Shown piece by piece: positions 48,434 to 59,600 of a stretch of 64,000 bases of DNA (position 1 is the stretch's first letter; the number at the start of each line of letters is the position of its first letter). Source of the stretch: Rhabdornis inornatus (lineage: Eukaryota; Chordata; Aves; Passeriformes; Rhabdornithidae); assembly GCA_013397075.1 (NCBI GenBank), contig VWZS01002574.1:1860001-1924000 (forward strand). Reading direction: 5' to 3'. Below the pieces are notes generated by a model that was not told where the DNA came from, did no database searches, and worked only from the letters and a program-made list of their open reading frames with translations. Made by a program: the position numbers and the translations under genes.

Positions 48434-48925
48434 GCTTTCACAATCTGTCGCTCTCCAATCTGCCCACTCTGCTCTATTTTCCCATCCAATATTCCCCCTC
48501 TAACACCTTCCCCTCCTCTTCAGCCCCCACCCTTGCTCCTTCTCCCCCTCCTCCAGGCTCTGCTATTGGCCACCTTAGCCCTGGTGCTGAGTTTTGGGTC
48601 TCTGGACATCCAAAGCATTTAGCAGAGAGATTAAAAAGAGGCAATAAAGCAAAAAAGCAATTTCTCCCCTACTACTAGCACGTAAATAACATGGTAACTA
48701 ACTAACCTCTCTAATAATTTGGTGCCTAAAATATTTTTTTTTTATTGGCTGGACTATGTTATTAATGTTTTATCTCACTTGGTGCTTTTTTATCAGAAAC
48801 TTTACAAACAAGTTCACCGTTCCTACCTCTTCTTTGTGGAGGGGAAGCAGCAGCAGAGGGAAGGGGAAGGCTCAGCTAGAGCTCCCCAGCAGGCTCGTAG
48901 TGTAGCCTGAAATAAATGAGGTCTC
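48434..48925. other. Pyrimidine-rich to ordinary non-coding stretch
   Basis: Pyrimidine-rich to about 48556, then ordinary AT-leaning DNA. No exon or transposon is recognised. ATTGG at 48565-48569 is the only familiar promoter-type word. Confidence 0.5.
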
Positions 48926-48962
48926 CTGGGTTCCAGTCCAGTGGTCTAACCATTAGTCTCTG
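48926..48962 (-). mobile_element. MIR-like SINE, tRNA-derived head fragment, minus strand
   Basis: Read on the minus strand this gives 'actaatggttagaccactgg' then 'actggaacccaggagacc'. That is the tRNA-like head (A-box region and following segment) of the amniote MIR/CORE-SINE type, in which 'ctagtggttagagcactgg' is typical. Only about 37 bases are recognisable and the SINE core and tail are missing, so it is a small old remnant. It is not a functional tRNA: no cloverleaf can be completed. Confidence 0.65.
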
Positions 48963-50099
48963 ACTAAGAAACAAATGCAGAGGCCAGAAAATGTGTAAAT
49001 TAAAGCAACACTTCGCTTTTCCTTGTAGTCTGCAGAATAATTACAAGATGCAGATGTAGCTTGAGACGCCTGAGGCTTTGGTGATGCCAGGGATACATTT
49101 CTAAGATGAGACTTTTTCTCCAGACCATCCGGCTGCTGTAGGTGCTGTAAGCACTGTTCACTCTGGCTGAAATTTGGCCCTAACCTGGGCAGCACAGGGC
49201 TAAGCAGAGCAACTGGTTTAAAGAGCTCAGGGGAAGCATCAAGCTTTATCTAGGCCTGGCAGGATTATGGAAATAAGTATTTAATTTCCCAGAAGAGAAC
49301 AAGCTCGTGGCCAGCTTATATGTGCCTACACATGGACACAACCACGGACACACGGGAACATGGGAGAGCTCCGGCACCATGCAAGGAGGGGAGAAAAGGG
49401 TGGGACACAGAGTGTGAGAGGTGATAACAGCTCCTACCACATGGAAAAATCTACATTCACACTCTTAACTTAAAGCTTGTAGGTGTCCCTTGATCGGTGC
49501 CATGCTGCACAGCCTGTGGGATGAGGACAGCTCTGATCCCATGCAGCAGTGAGTGTGGCAGCAACACTGGGGAGGGGACGCAGAGCAACAGCTGCTCTAG
49601 GGTCTAATGACATAGAGATTCTAGAAGATGTGGACATTCAGCTTCCCTTTCCTAAAGATAAAAGCACCTGCCACAAGGAAAATGTACACTGTCCCCATGG
49701 AGAAAGCATTAAACCCCTTAGAAACTGAAGCCAGTCCTACAGACCAAGCAAAGGCTGCATTTAAGCACAAAAGGAATCCAAAGCTCCTTAAAGGTCCAGA
49801 AAGCTGAGTTAGGTTCTCATTCTCTCAACTCACATCTACTACACATTATTTTTATACAAAGTAAAACACAGGGCAGCTGATCTCGTGGACGGTTGCAAAG
49901 CAATTCCTGTATTAGAGAGCAACAGACTGGAGCACCACAGAACTGCCCCGGGAGAGGTTTGATCCAAAGTCTCCTGGTATTGACCATGGTTGGAATCATG
50001 ATTATTACTGGAGGAACCTCAGCTATTCAAGCTATTCTCCTGAATGGAACTTCTCCAGTACCACCAGGCTCTCCAGTACAGCAGAGATGTGGATACACA
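48963..50099. other. Unannotated non-coding stretch
   Basis: No gene, RNA or transposon is recognised between the SINE remnant and the next CR1 fragment. Open frames are short and overlap. Texture is ordinary. Confidence 0.5.
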
Positions 50100-50205
50100 G
50101 GAAGTTCAGTGAAGGACCACAAGGATGGTGAAGGGCCCAGGTTTTGTCCCCTACAAGGAAAGGCTGAAAAAGCCAGGACAGTTCAGCCCGGTGAAGAGAA
50201 GGCTC
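50100..50205 (+). mobile_element. CR1 LINE internal fragment, plus strand
   Basis: The order 'ggatggtgaagggcccagg', 'cctacaaggaaaggctga', 'ttcagcccggtgaagagaag' and 'gctcagaaca' matches the CR1 segment encoding the end of ORF2 and the start of the 3' region ('aggaaaggctgagagag', 'ttcagcctggagaagagaag'). It is diverged, and neither the upstream pol region nor the 3' tail is present. Homology fades by about 50205. Confidence 0.8.
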
Positions 50206-53200
50206 AGAACATCCAATCTTCTTTACCAACAACGTGGGCTCCCTGCCTTGAGCAAATGCAGCTTTATAGAAACAATCCAAGAAGAGATCTGACACGATAA
50301 AGACATGAAATGTCACAGCAATTTGGAAAAGCTGAACCCAAGGACTCTAAACTGGTAAATATGACTCGCATAACTCACAGAAAATATTTGCAATCCTGTA
50401 AATATACACAGACTCCTGAGATCTGTGGCAGATTTCTGAGGTGTGACTAATTCACTCAGCACAAAGGTGACACTGTTGTGACAGAGCACTTGCATCTCTG
50501 AACTCTGAAACCAAGATGAAACCATTTCCTACTCTCTGGGGTTTGGTTGTGAGTGATGTAACTTTCCTAGGCCAATACAAACAAGTTTGAAAATCAGACT
50601 GGAGAGAGTCAAAGCCTCCAGGCTTTGAGTAAGGCCACATTCATCTCTTTAGTGTGCATGTGGACACCAAAAATCCTGAAGAATTCACACCCTGCTATCT
50701 TGTCCTCATGGAGGATGTTAGAGGTTGTGCATTGGCTCACTTGATATTGTGCCCACAAGACATGAAAACCCCTCCAAAATCTCAAAGCCTCAGTGCATGG
50801 GATCTCCATGGTGGAGATGCCAGCTCCAAGGAAGCCCCAAGATCCATCACAAGTCGAGTATGTTCAACATGCAGAGACTTTCCAGGCTCAGAGGAGCCCA
50901 TCTCTGTGCCCCCTCCATCCATGCCAAGGATCTGCCCTTTGGCTTCACCCACCAGCACCTTTGTGCTGCTCAGCACCTGCAGAACTCAAAGCCACTTCTG
51001 TGCTGAGCCCAGCCCTTCCACCAAGTGCAAGAGGGAGGCAGGAGCAGCACACGAGGGCCCTGGTGCCAGCTCCCGCAGAGCTGCACGCACACGTCACCTC
51101 CCCAGGAAGTTGTTTGTATTCTTGGGAGAATGTTGAAAAATATCTCTGACCCCCAAACATTTACCTTTTGATCGGAGGTTTCCAATGTTGCTGTAGTGTA
51201 TTAAAGCTGAGATGCTCATAAAAAAACCCTTTGTGTCAACATAGTAAATGACTCTAATTAGGCTGGTGGTGCAATGAAAATGCTTAATTCATTCTGATGA
51301 GGCAGAAGGAAGAGCTAAAATGTTTATAGACAATGGGTGAACAGGGAGATATAATGCTGAGTGCCAGCTTTAAATGCAAATTACCACAGAAATCTTTCCC
51401 TCTCCACCATCCCATTCCTCCCCCTTCCTCTCTCTCTCTGTCGCCAGCACCACTCTGTAATCTCCTAGTGCAGTAATTAGAAGTGAAAGGAGCCACATAG
51501 AGGGGCCTCTAAAGGCAACACTAAAGAGAATTACAGAAAAAAATACCTACCTTTAATAGAAGACAGCACTATTTTCCAAAGTGCACCACCATTGCAGCAC
51601 TTGGCATGGTGGTAGGATCAGAGAGGTGATAATTTGGAGGGGTATTACTGAAATGGGATGTAAATGTCTTTCATTTCTCCCTCAATCTGAACTCATCTAC
51701 AGTGTCTGTTCACAGGGCTGGGGCCACTTTGCCTTTTGGAAGAAGGCCAGCCCAGCAGCAGCAAGCAAACATTTTGGGGGTGATGGCTCTCAGAGTGTTT
51801 CTTCACCTCACCAGAAGTATGGAGCTGCAAGTGGACAAGAGCTGTGAGCTGGAAAAAAACACACTCTGGAAGATGCCACGAGAGAGTAAATGTGGAAACC
51901 TTGCAAAGTCATCTTCAGAAATGTTTGTTATCACACTTGCAGTATCCCACCTTCTTTTAGAAGATAAATTATACATTTGGTGAGAAAGAAAAAGTGAGAA
52001 GAGGACAAAGAGGAAGAGAGAAAAGGCAATCAGTGTTTGGTTTTCATACAGGGTGTGACACTTTTTTTCAAACATTCTCATTTGAAGCATCCAGAATAGC
52101 TTTTTCTTGGGAGTTTAAATGAAAAAATGCTCCTGATGCCAAGGTGACAGTGTCTCAATGCTTTAGGATCTCCAGAATCAGCAATGCACAGCAGCCTACA
52201 GATGTGTCTTAGAGCTTCACATCTGGAGTCTGAGCCAAAACCAGGGTTTTTTCAATGTCGAATTAAATGCTCTCAGTCCTGTTTCAGCATTGAATAAATC
52301 CCCTTCTCCTTCCCACACACAGCCTACAAATCACCCCAGTGCTGCGGAAGGTCAGATCAGGAGACTAGAAAATCTGTCACAGTCTGAGACTATGAGTCAA
52401 ATGAACTCTGGTAAAAAGCTGCTGAAATTACATTCTGGATTGAAATCCCTGAAACAAAAATATTTTCTTTCCTCCTTGCAGCAGCATTTGAGCCTCAAGC
52501 TTAAGAACAGGTGAGTATACCCTGAGGCACACAGTCAGGATAAAGCAGAGCCGGCCTTTTGCCAGCAGGAGCTGGCAGGAAGGGGCAGATATCAGGCAGA
52601 ATTTTTGTGGGCACTATGAATTTTTATCATCTCTCCACACTGACACAGCTGTGTTGTCACTGGACAAGGTCATGCTCACTGTGGGCACATCATTTAACAC
52701 TGTGCTCCCCTCTGCAGGCAGGCCTGGTGATGTGCCCTGCCCTTTTCTGCAGGTGGCCTGACCACAGCAGCCCACCTGGCTTGCTCTTTCTTGAGGGATT
52801 CAACATCCTTTAGGGAAGCTGCTGGAGACTGAGGTGTGCAGCTGCAGGTCAGTGCTCAGACCCTGCTGCCAGATCGTGTTATGTCACCAACTCCCAATAA
52901 AGCTGCATTGCCTGACTTGAAATACTTTTATTTGCTGAAAAAATAAAGATGATATGTTTTTCCCTCCATTAAGGCCAGCACGCAGGAGAATTCCAGCTTT
53001 ATCCCAGATTCTGGTCTGGGCAGAGTCACATTCCTGCAGAACAGCTGTCACAGAGGTGGTGCCATATTTGTGCACACATAAATACAAGAGAGCACCCTCC
53101 TCTCCTCTCTCTCTCTCCTCACACTCCTCTGCCTGTCCTCTTCTGCATAAACAGAAACCCCAGACAAAGCTGGACTGGGGGAAAAAAAAAAAAAGGCACA

Positions 53201-53934
53201 GCTTGCTTGTGCCTGCACTTCATTCCCAAGGCTCGGCTCAGCTCATTCATAAAAGATCTCCATCTGACCCGCAGAGCCACCTCCAGCCCCTGGTGTGCAG
53301 GTGACGCTGGGCTCTCCTCGAGGATGCCCCTGGGCACGGAGCCCTGTGCCAACAGCTCCCTGTCCCCAGCCGCCAGCGGGAGCATCCCACCGTCTCCTTC
53401 TCCCGCTCCCTCTCTGTGTTTGCTCACTGAGACAGAAGCAATACCAGTTTGCAGCACAATAAACCATGTAAAGGAAGCATCAATTAACTAGAATACATGG
53501 ATATAGTATTTAATTAACTGTTAGGCTCACAGTTACCGTATGATGTCATGGAAACCTCGAATCTCCTGGGTGCTGCCTCACACATGCCAACCGGGAATTG
53601 GAGCCATCACAAATCCCATGTAAAGTTTGAATCCTGACATTTTTAATTAAAAAAAGGAAAAAAAGAAAAAAAAAGAAAAAAAAGAAAAAAATTTCTGACT
53701 CTCTTAAGCATCTTTTAATTGACGTGTATGTGTGCACATCTTTGGTACTCCTGGAGCCCTGGCTGGGATTGCTCCCCTGTTCACAGCCACTGTCACCAAC
53801 CAGGGCTTTGTGTGGAGGAACCACAAGAATGAGCCCAGAAGGCTCTGTGGAAATAAAAAAGAGGGCAAAATCATACTGGATGGGTTTTCAAGGATATAAG
53901 AGGATATACATTGCATTTACACTACTTGTGGTAT
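50206..53934. other. Unannotated non-coding stretch
   Basis: No gene is recognised. A SOX-type ACAATGG (51330-51336) and a POU octamer ATGCAAAT (51374-51381) lie 37 bases apart in an AT-rich interval. A strong splice-donor-like word (AACAG|gtgagtat) occurs at 52504-52516. An A13 run is at 53182-53194. The part 53270-53410 is GC-richer with overlapping open frames but no recognisable protein. The A/G-rich tract at 53648-53691 is listed separately. Confidence 0.5.
53648..53691. repeat. (A6-8 G)n purine tract
   Basis: Runs of 6-8 A separated by single or double G, about 44 bases. A simple repeat in non-coding DNA, without a recognisable retroposon in front. Confidence 0.9.
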
Positions 53935-53960
53935 GAGGATCTCAAAGCACTCTGCGAAAC
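53935..53960 (-). mobile_element. MIR-like SINE 3' piece, minus strand
   Basis: 'gatctcaaagcactctgcgaa' matches the antisense MIR 3' segment 'gatctcaaagcactttacaaa'. At about 25 bases it would be weak alone. The expected continuation ('cattttacag..gaaactgaggc') appears in the same orientation at 54388, after a CR1 copy. Confidence 0.5.
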
Positions 53961-53987
53961 AAAAATGCAAACATTTGAGGTCGATTG

Positions 53988-54258
53988 AACAAGGGCACGT
54001 AGTGACAGAACAAGGGGGAGTGGCTTTAAACTGAAAGAGGGTAAGTTTAGATTGGATATGGGGAAGAAATTATTTCCTGTGAGGGTGGGGAGCCCTGGCA
54101 CAGGGTGCCCAGAGAAGCTGTGGCTGCCCCTGGATCCCTGGAAGTGTCCAAGGCCAGCTTGGAAGGGACTTGGAGCAACCTGGGAGAGTGGAAGGTGTCC
54201 GTGCCCATGGCAGGGGGTTGGAACAAGATGGTCCCTTCCATTCTGTGATTCTATGATT
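53988..54258 (+). mobile_element. CR1 LINE 3' fragment, plus strand
   Basis: Starts at 'caagggcacgtagtgacag' and runs through the CR1 tail in order: 'tttaaactgaaagagggta', 'tttagattggatatgggga', 'gaagaaattatttcctg', 'cacagggtgcccagagaag', 'ctggaagtgtccaaggc', 'cttggagcaacctgggag', 'catggcaggg'. It ends with 'ggtcccttcca' and the terminal repeats ATTCTGTGATTCTATGA. This is the best-preserved CR1 copy here: about 270 bp, 5'-truncated and non-coding. It lies between two antisense MIR-like pieces. Confidence 0.95.
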
Positions 54259-54387
54259 TCCTGGCTCCTAATTCAGTATGAAAGATCATTTAAGTCTATA
54301 ACTTCGTGTTCAGAACATTTTAGAGAGGCATGCAACCCTAGTTCAAATACTGAAAAATGTAACCTCACTTGCTTAAGAAGCAAGTAG

Positions 54388-54500
54388 CATTTTACAGGAT
54401 TTTACAGGATTTACAGCTGAAGAAACTGAGGCAAAGGGAGGTTGGGGCCATGGATTCAAAAGTCAATGGCTGTTGAGTGCCAGAGCAAGGAACAGAGGTG
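54388..54500 (-). mobile_element. MIR-like SINE core piece, minus strand
   Basis: 'cattttacag', 'agaaactgaggcaaaggga', 'ggttggggccatggattc' and 'gagtgccagagcaaggaa' follow the antisense MIR order ('attttacagatgaggaaactgaggc', 'agaggtt', 'gtggcagagccagga'). A 10-base word ATTTTACAGG is locally duplicated at 54390-54409. It probably belongs to the same SINE as 53935-53960, separated by the CR1 insertion and about 130 further unassigned bases. Confidence 0.7.
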
Positions 54501-56585
54501 AGACACTGCACATGTGCTTGTGCTGAGTGATGAGAGCCAGGTGGAAGAGCAGCACCCTGGCACGCTGCTGGCACTGTCCAAGCACTGCTAATCCCTCAGG
54601 AAGTGCCCAGAGTCCCTCAGCATCCCTGCTCACCCCAGGTCTGCCAGCTGGGGCTGCCACACAGCCCAGCACTTGTTGTGCCTCCTTGAAGAGCTCTTCA
54701 ATAAAGCACAGGTCTGGTTTGCCCAGGATGAGGCTACAGCAGCAGGTACTGGAGTGGGATCATTGCAGCCCATAAACAAATACCAACAATCAGCCTCAAA
54801 CAACATCCCCACATAAGGAATTTCACATCTTCAGCTGTAAACATTAATACTTTAATTCAATTTACTGCAGGATATTTGTTGCCCAACACTAATTTTGTTC
54901 CAACACTTTGAATTGCAGGAAAAGTCCTGCATTAAAACCCATTAGGCTGGGATATATTGCATACCTTCCTTTAGTGCTTTGACAGTAGAACATTAGACTT
55001 ACACAGACCCAGACAGGTAAGTACAGTATTATTTTCTGTGAATGAAGGTATGTGTTCATTCTCTGTATCCATTGTCTATGTTTATGTGGGAATTAGTTTA
55101 TGGATCACTCCTGACAGAGCTACAGCGCCCTCCCTTAAGGGCATTGCTGATATATTACCTTTGAAAGAGAATCACAATTTATTCATTCAAACACAGAGCT
55201 AAAGATAGATGTGCACTGGAATATTTTGAAATATTGCATTATATATAAAATGAAATAGGGAGAAGCTAAATTACACAGCTATAATTACTTAGAGTTCAGG
55301 TGGCATCGTAAATAATCTATTCACAACTCACTCAGTGTTTATTATGTCAGACCAGAGCAATATAATTAACATGGTATAGACAGGAACTGTGCAAGGCTGA
55401 TGCCTGATACACCCAGATCAAACCCACTAGGACACAAGCATAAAAACACACAAACACATGCTATGTCATTCATAAAAATTCATATGAAAGTGAGGAAAAA
55501 TAAGGGAAAAAAGCAGCAGTTTTAAAATGCTGAGGCCCCAGCCCTGCCAACAGCACCAGCACGTCTTTGGAACAGTCACAGTTAAATTTATGGACATGCT
55601 TCAGTGTTTACATTGCAGAGGCAGAGGTGGTTTTGCATTGACTGCGTTCATGCTACCTATGAAATTCTTTCTGTGCTGCTCTAAAATTGGCCTCCTGGCT
55701 GTTAGAAACGAAATTGTTACAAGGAATAAGAAGCTGTCAAACAAAACTTGGAATCTGAAAGTTATCATCCGATCCTTCCCCACAAATACACAAGGTCAGA
55801 TGGCAGAACTGAATTACTTGGAAATCATTAAAAAAAGGGGTTAGGCAGAAAACCAAGGAAAATATCAAGGAAATCAGAATACATTATAAAGGCCCTAACA
55901 TCAAGAGTACCAATACAGTAGTTAAATTTATAAGAAAATATCTCCTGTTTTACTTTGAAATCACAAGATTTGTTCATTCAAAGTCTTGTTTCCAAAAATC
56001 CCTTCTCACAGAGTAAAATTCATATTTACCTTAGCACCCAAGCAAAGTTTTAGAAACACATGAAGGTACCTTTCACGGACTCAAAGGAGGAATGAGATAA
56101 AGCAGGTGGCAAACTTAAAGTCCACTAAAGAAACAGAAACCTTAGAGGAACAGCTTTTCAAGAGGTTTGGTTTGGGTGTGCCATTTGCTTATATGTTATT
56201 TTTTTCCAATTCTGTTTCTGTATCAGGGAAGTAATAGAGCAGAGGAACAAAATCCCACCATTTCCCCCAAGCTGGAGCGAGAAAGTGACTCAGGAATCAT
56301 ATTTTTCCCTTTACACCTTCTACTTTTCTCTTCTGTAATCACTGTTTGTGGACAGTTTATTACCTGCTTCTCCATTGCAAAGAGACCCAATAAATATATG
56401 AGAAGAGGAGTTTGAAGTTTGCTCTTTTGCTGGTTTATTGCTCCAATCTCTTTTCTCTAAAAGCAAGAGAACTTTCCCCATCAGTCATCAGATCTCCACT
56501 ACCATTAAGAGCCTCTCTCTAGATTTAATCATAATCTCCAAATGGGAACCAGAGCAAGCTCAGAGGACACATCCTTTGACCCTTT
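54501..56585. other. Unannotated non-coding stretch
   Basis: No gene is recognised. The part 55000-55400 is AT-rich and repeat-poor, and resembles conserved non-coding sequence in texture. A donor-like word (CAGACAG|gtaagtac) occurs at 55010-55024 without a matching acceptor that I can defend. A weak CTCF-like word at 55121-55140 was rejected. Confidence 0.5.
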
Positions 56586-56648
56586 GATTGTAGGATTTAG
56601 TGATCTTCAAGGTCTTTTCAAACCCTGATGATTCCATGATTCTATGAC
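56586..56648 (+). mobile_element. Short CR1 LINE 3' tail, plus strand
   Basis: 'gtaggatttagtgatcttca', 'aggtcttttcaaaccctga' and the terminal repeats ATTCCATGATTCTATGA match the last about 60 bases of CR1. This copy is of a different tail subtype from the other CR1 copies ('aggtcttttccaacc' rather than 'ggtcccttccaacc'). It is very short and non-coding. Confidence 0.85.
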
Positions 56649-59600
56649 TTGAAGGGCTGCAGCCCAGCCTCCCACAGCACCAACACCACCAGGATTTGAA
56701 TGCACAATTTATACTGAAGATGGACAAGATACCCAAATAAACTGGGTTTAAAAAACCATCATTCCAATCAGCTGCGCTGAAATCACAATTTCCTTTTTCC
56801 TGCAGCTGAATTGGAGGTAGAAACATCATCCTTAAAGAGTTTTGGCCCAGCACAGAGCTTGTTCTTGGCCCATCTCATCACCTTGCAGTGGAGATGTGAG
56901 CTGGCTGGAAGTGATTCAGGAGGTTGGATGCAGAGCAGAGGGAAGTGCTGTGTCTTTTATTAAACAGCATCTGCCTTTCTACTGGATGTATTACTTTATG
57001 CCAAGTGGTGTGGATTTCTTTTTTTTTTTTTAAGTAAAGAATATTTAACGTCATATAACAAGAAAAATGGTCCCTTAAATTATTTGTGGCATGTCCTCTG
57101 TGCTGTGGAGGAACAAAGCTCACTCTCCCAATGTGCTGCACCAGAGTCCATGAGCAGTGGTGACAGTCAGGAAAGAATTTATGGTCCCTGGGGAGAGATC
57201 TGCTCGGGTCCTGCAGAACAAGATAAAATACTTGAGGGTTGGTGCTTTTTTTCCTTCTTCTTTGTGGAGATAGCAGAGATGAAAGATGCAAACCCATTTC
57301 CCAGGGACCAAGACTCCACCAGAATACCTTCCCCTCCTGAGGAAGTCAGACTTGAGCTTGCAGAGGGAAGCTAATCTAGTTTTGTTTTCATGATGCACTT
57401 TTCTTCCTAAGAAATTTTGCAGGGTGAACAGGAATTCTCCAAAGGCTAAAACCAAACTCTGAAAAAGGCAAAAGAATGGCAGCACCAATGCTGCTCACAC
57501 CTCCCCACTAAGGGGTCTTGTTTCCTGCAGGCTGCTGCAGATTGCACTCTGCACCACCTTGGGAGCAAAAAACCCAAAGCTGATCCCATGCTTAGGCTGG
57601 AGGAAAATAATCTGTGTCTCCAGATGAAAAGTGGTAAAATCTATAAGCAAGTTTGCTGCCCACTCAAAGCAAGCACCAGCATCCACAGAGCCCCTCTGGT
57701 CTCAGCCTGCTTCAATTCCAACAGTGCTTTTTTTTTTTTTTTTTTTGCCCCAAGACTCCCAAAAAAGTCCCTCTTTAAGAGACTGATTTCTTTGGAAACT
57801 AGCACATGAGCAAACTGCACATCCCACTTTCTGGTAAGAAGATTTCAAAGGTGGCTGAAGTCCTCCCTTCTGCTGCAGGGAAGTGGAACTAATTATCCCA
57901 CAGTTTTGAAGCACCAGTTTTGCCCCTGGATTCCCACCCAGGCAGTCCCAACACACAGGACAGTCTCTGCTACAAGAGCATCAAGGCACCCTGGATGGTA
58001 ACAACAGCAGTGAGAGATTTGATCTTATTATATTAATTTAGAAACATGTTTATGGCAGGCTGGCATGAATTTCAATTCAAACCTCGCTCTCTTTCCATAG
58101 CATCTGCAGCTCCCAGAACCTGCAAGTGTAGGCAAACACACTGTTCTTAAAAAACTGAAGATGTAGGTCAAAGTGGAAAAAAGAAGTTATGTCAGTCCTG
58201 TGTTATGTGAGCTCTTTCACAGTTCTACCAAAGGTGTCCTGGTGTCTCAGCTCTCTTAAAAAGAAGGGTTAACCATAGAACCTGGTCTCTGTGCATGACT
58301 GGTGACACGTCTTGCAATGTTATGGAGATGGAGCCAGCTCCATTTCACAATGGACTTGAATCCTCTAATCTGTATGAATATTCAGACTTTTACTCAAGAC
58401 CAGCGAGCTCTAGGACAGGAATTACTGCGAGACTCAGACTGGAACAATGAGGAGCAGAACCAGAAATGCTCCCCATCACACAGCAACCCAAAATCCTGAT
58501 CCCAAACCTTGTCCTGGGCCCCAGTCCTCCCGTGGCACCCTCAGCAATAGCCAGCTCCCCTCGTGGCAGCAGTTCAGATCAAGGCTAATTGTATTTGAAT
58601 CTACAGGGCACCAATTTTCCAGCGAAGGGGTTTTAATCTAACATGCAGATCTCTTGTCTACATTCACGTCACCCCAGAGACCCATAACATAGGTCATTTG
58701 TGCATACACAATCTCAGTAATAGGATGCACAATTTTAAAATGGTTAAATCTGTAACGTAGAAAAAAATGTTATTACAGGAGGAAGAAGAAAAGATTAGCT
58801 CACAGGCTGAGATCATGTTTGCCAAGTTTCCACCCAGAGAATTATTCCAGTACCGAATTCTATGCTACCAAAATAACGGGTTTATACAGCAGGCATTGTG
58901 CCAGCTTTTTGGCTATAATTATAGTGTTTTCCTCTCTCAAGTTCTTTATTGATATCTGGATTTTTTTTAAAAAAGGAGGAGGTGGAGAAGTGATTTTATA
59001 CGTTCAACAAACTACGGCAACACTTGATGCAGTTAAAAAAAAAAAAGGGGAAGTTTTAACAACCTGCCAGCCTCCAACTTCACAGGAAATGTCAGTGCCA
59101 CTATCAGACTTTAGAGAAACCCCAGGGATCCATTACTGCAGTTTGAAGATGTCCCTGCACTTCCCTTTTAAGTAAACGCCGGAGCCGCTTGCTTCATTCG
59201 GCTGCTGCTGTGCTGCACAATATTCCTTTGAGGAGATGCTTTGCAGTGACAAAATAACTGCTGACAATGTGAATACCAACTTCATTTTAATTTTGTTTTA
59301 CATTTTCTTTGGTATGTTTTGATCCTAAAAATCTTTAGAGTGCAATTTTTTTATGATAATAAAGCAACTATTTATACAGTACCATGGAGTCGTTGCTCCC
59401 CACCCCTTTCCCTTTTTCCTCCCCCATCCAAAGGGAGCAGGCTGTGAAGGAATGACACATCCTCAGCACAGGTTCAGTAAAGGAAAGAGGTGGAAGGGAA
59501 GAGAAGCACCCTAGAAAAAGCAGTGAAACAAAATAGGGCAACACTTCTCTTTTTTTTTGCAAGCTGTAGAAACAAACATTGAAGAATGTGACGTCAACAA

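Noticed and set aside
47958..48503. 181-codon plus-strand open frame
   Set aside because: Its C-terminal part is Ser-Leu repeat read from the CT microsatellite and the rest has no recognisable domain or splice context.
48926..48962. Possible tRNA gene
   Set aside because: Only an A-box-like head is present, with no matching acceptor stem, anticodon arm or B box; a SINE head fits better.
52480..52508. 29-base micro-exon between a CAG acceptor and a strong gtgagtat donor
   Set aside because: The donor word is good, but the acceptor tract is short and no partner exons can be defended; isolated donor-like words are common.
55121..55140. CTCF-like site around AGCGCCCTCCC
   Set aside because: It matches only the AGCGCC-CTC part of the CTCF motif and lacks the following TGGTGG-like half.
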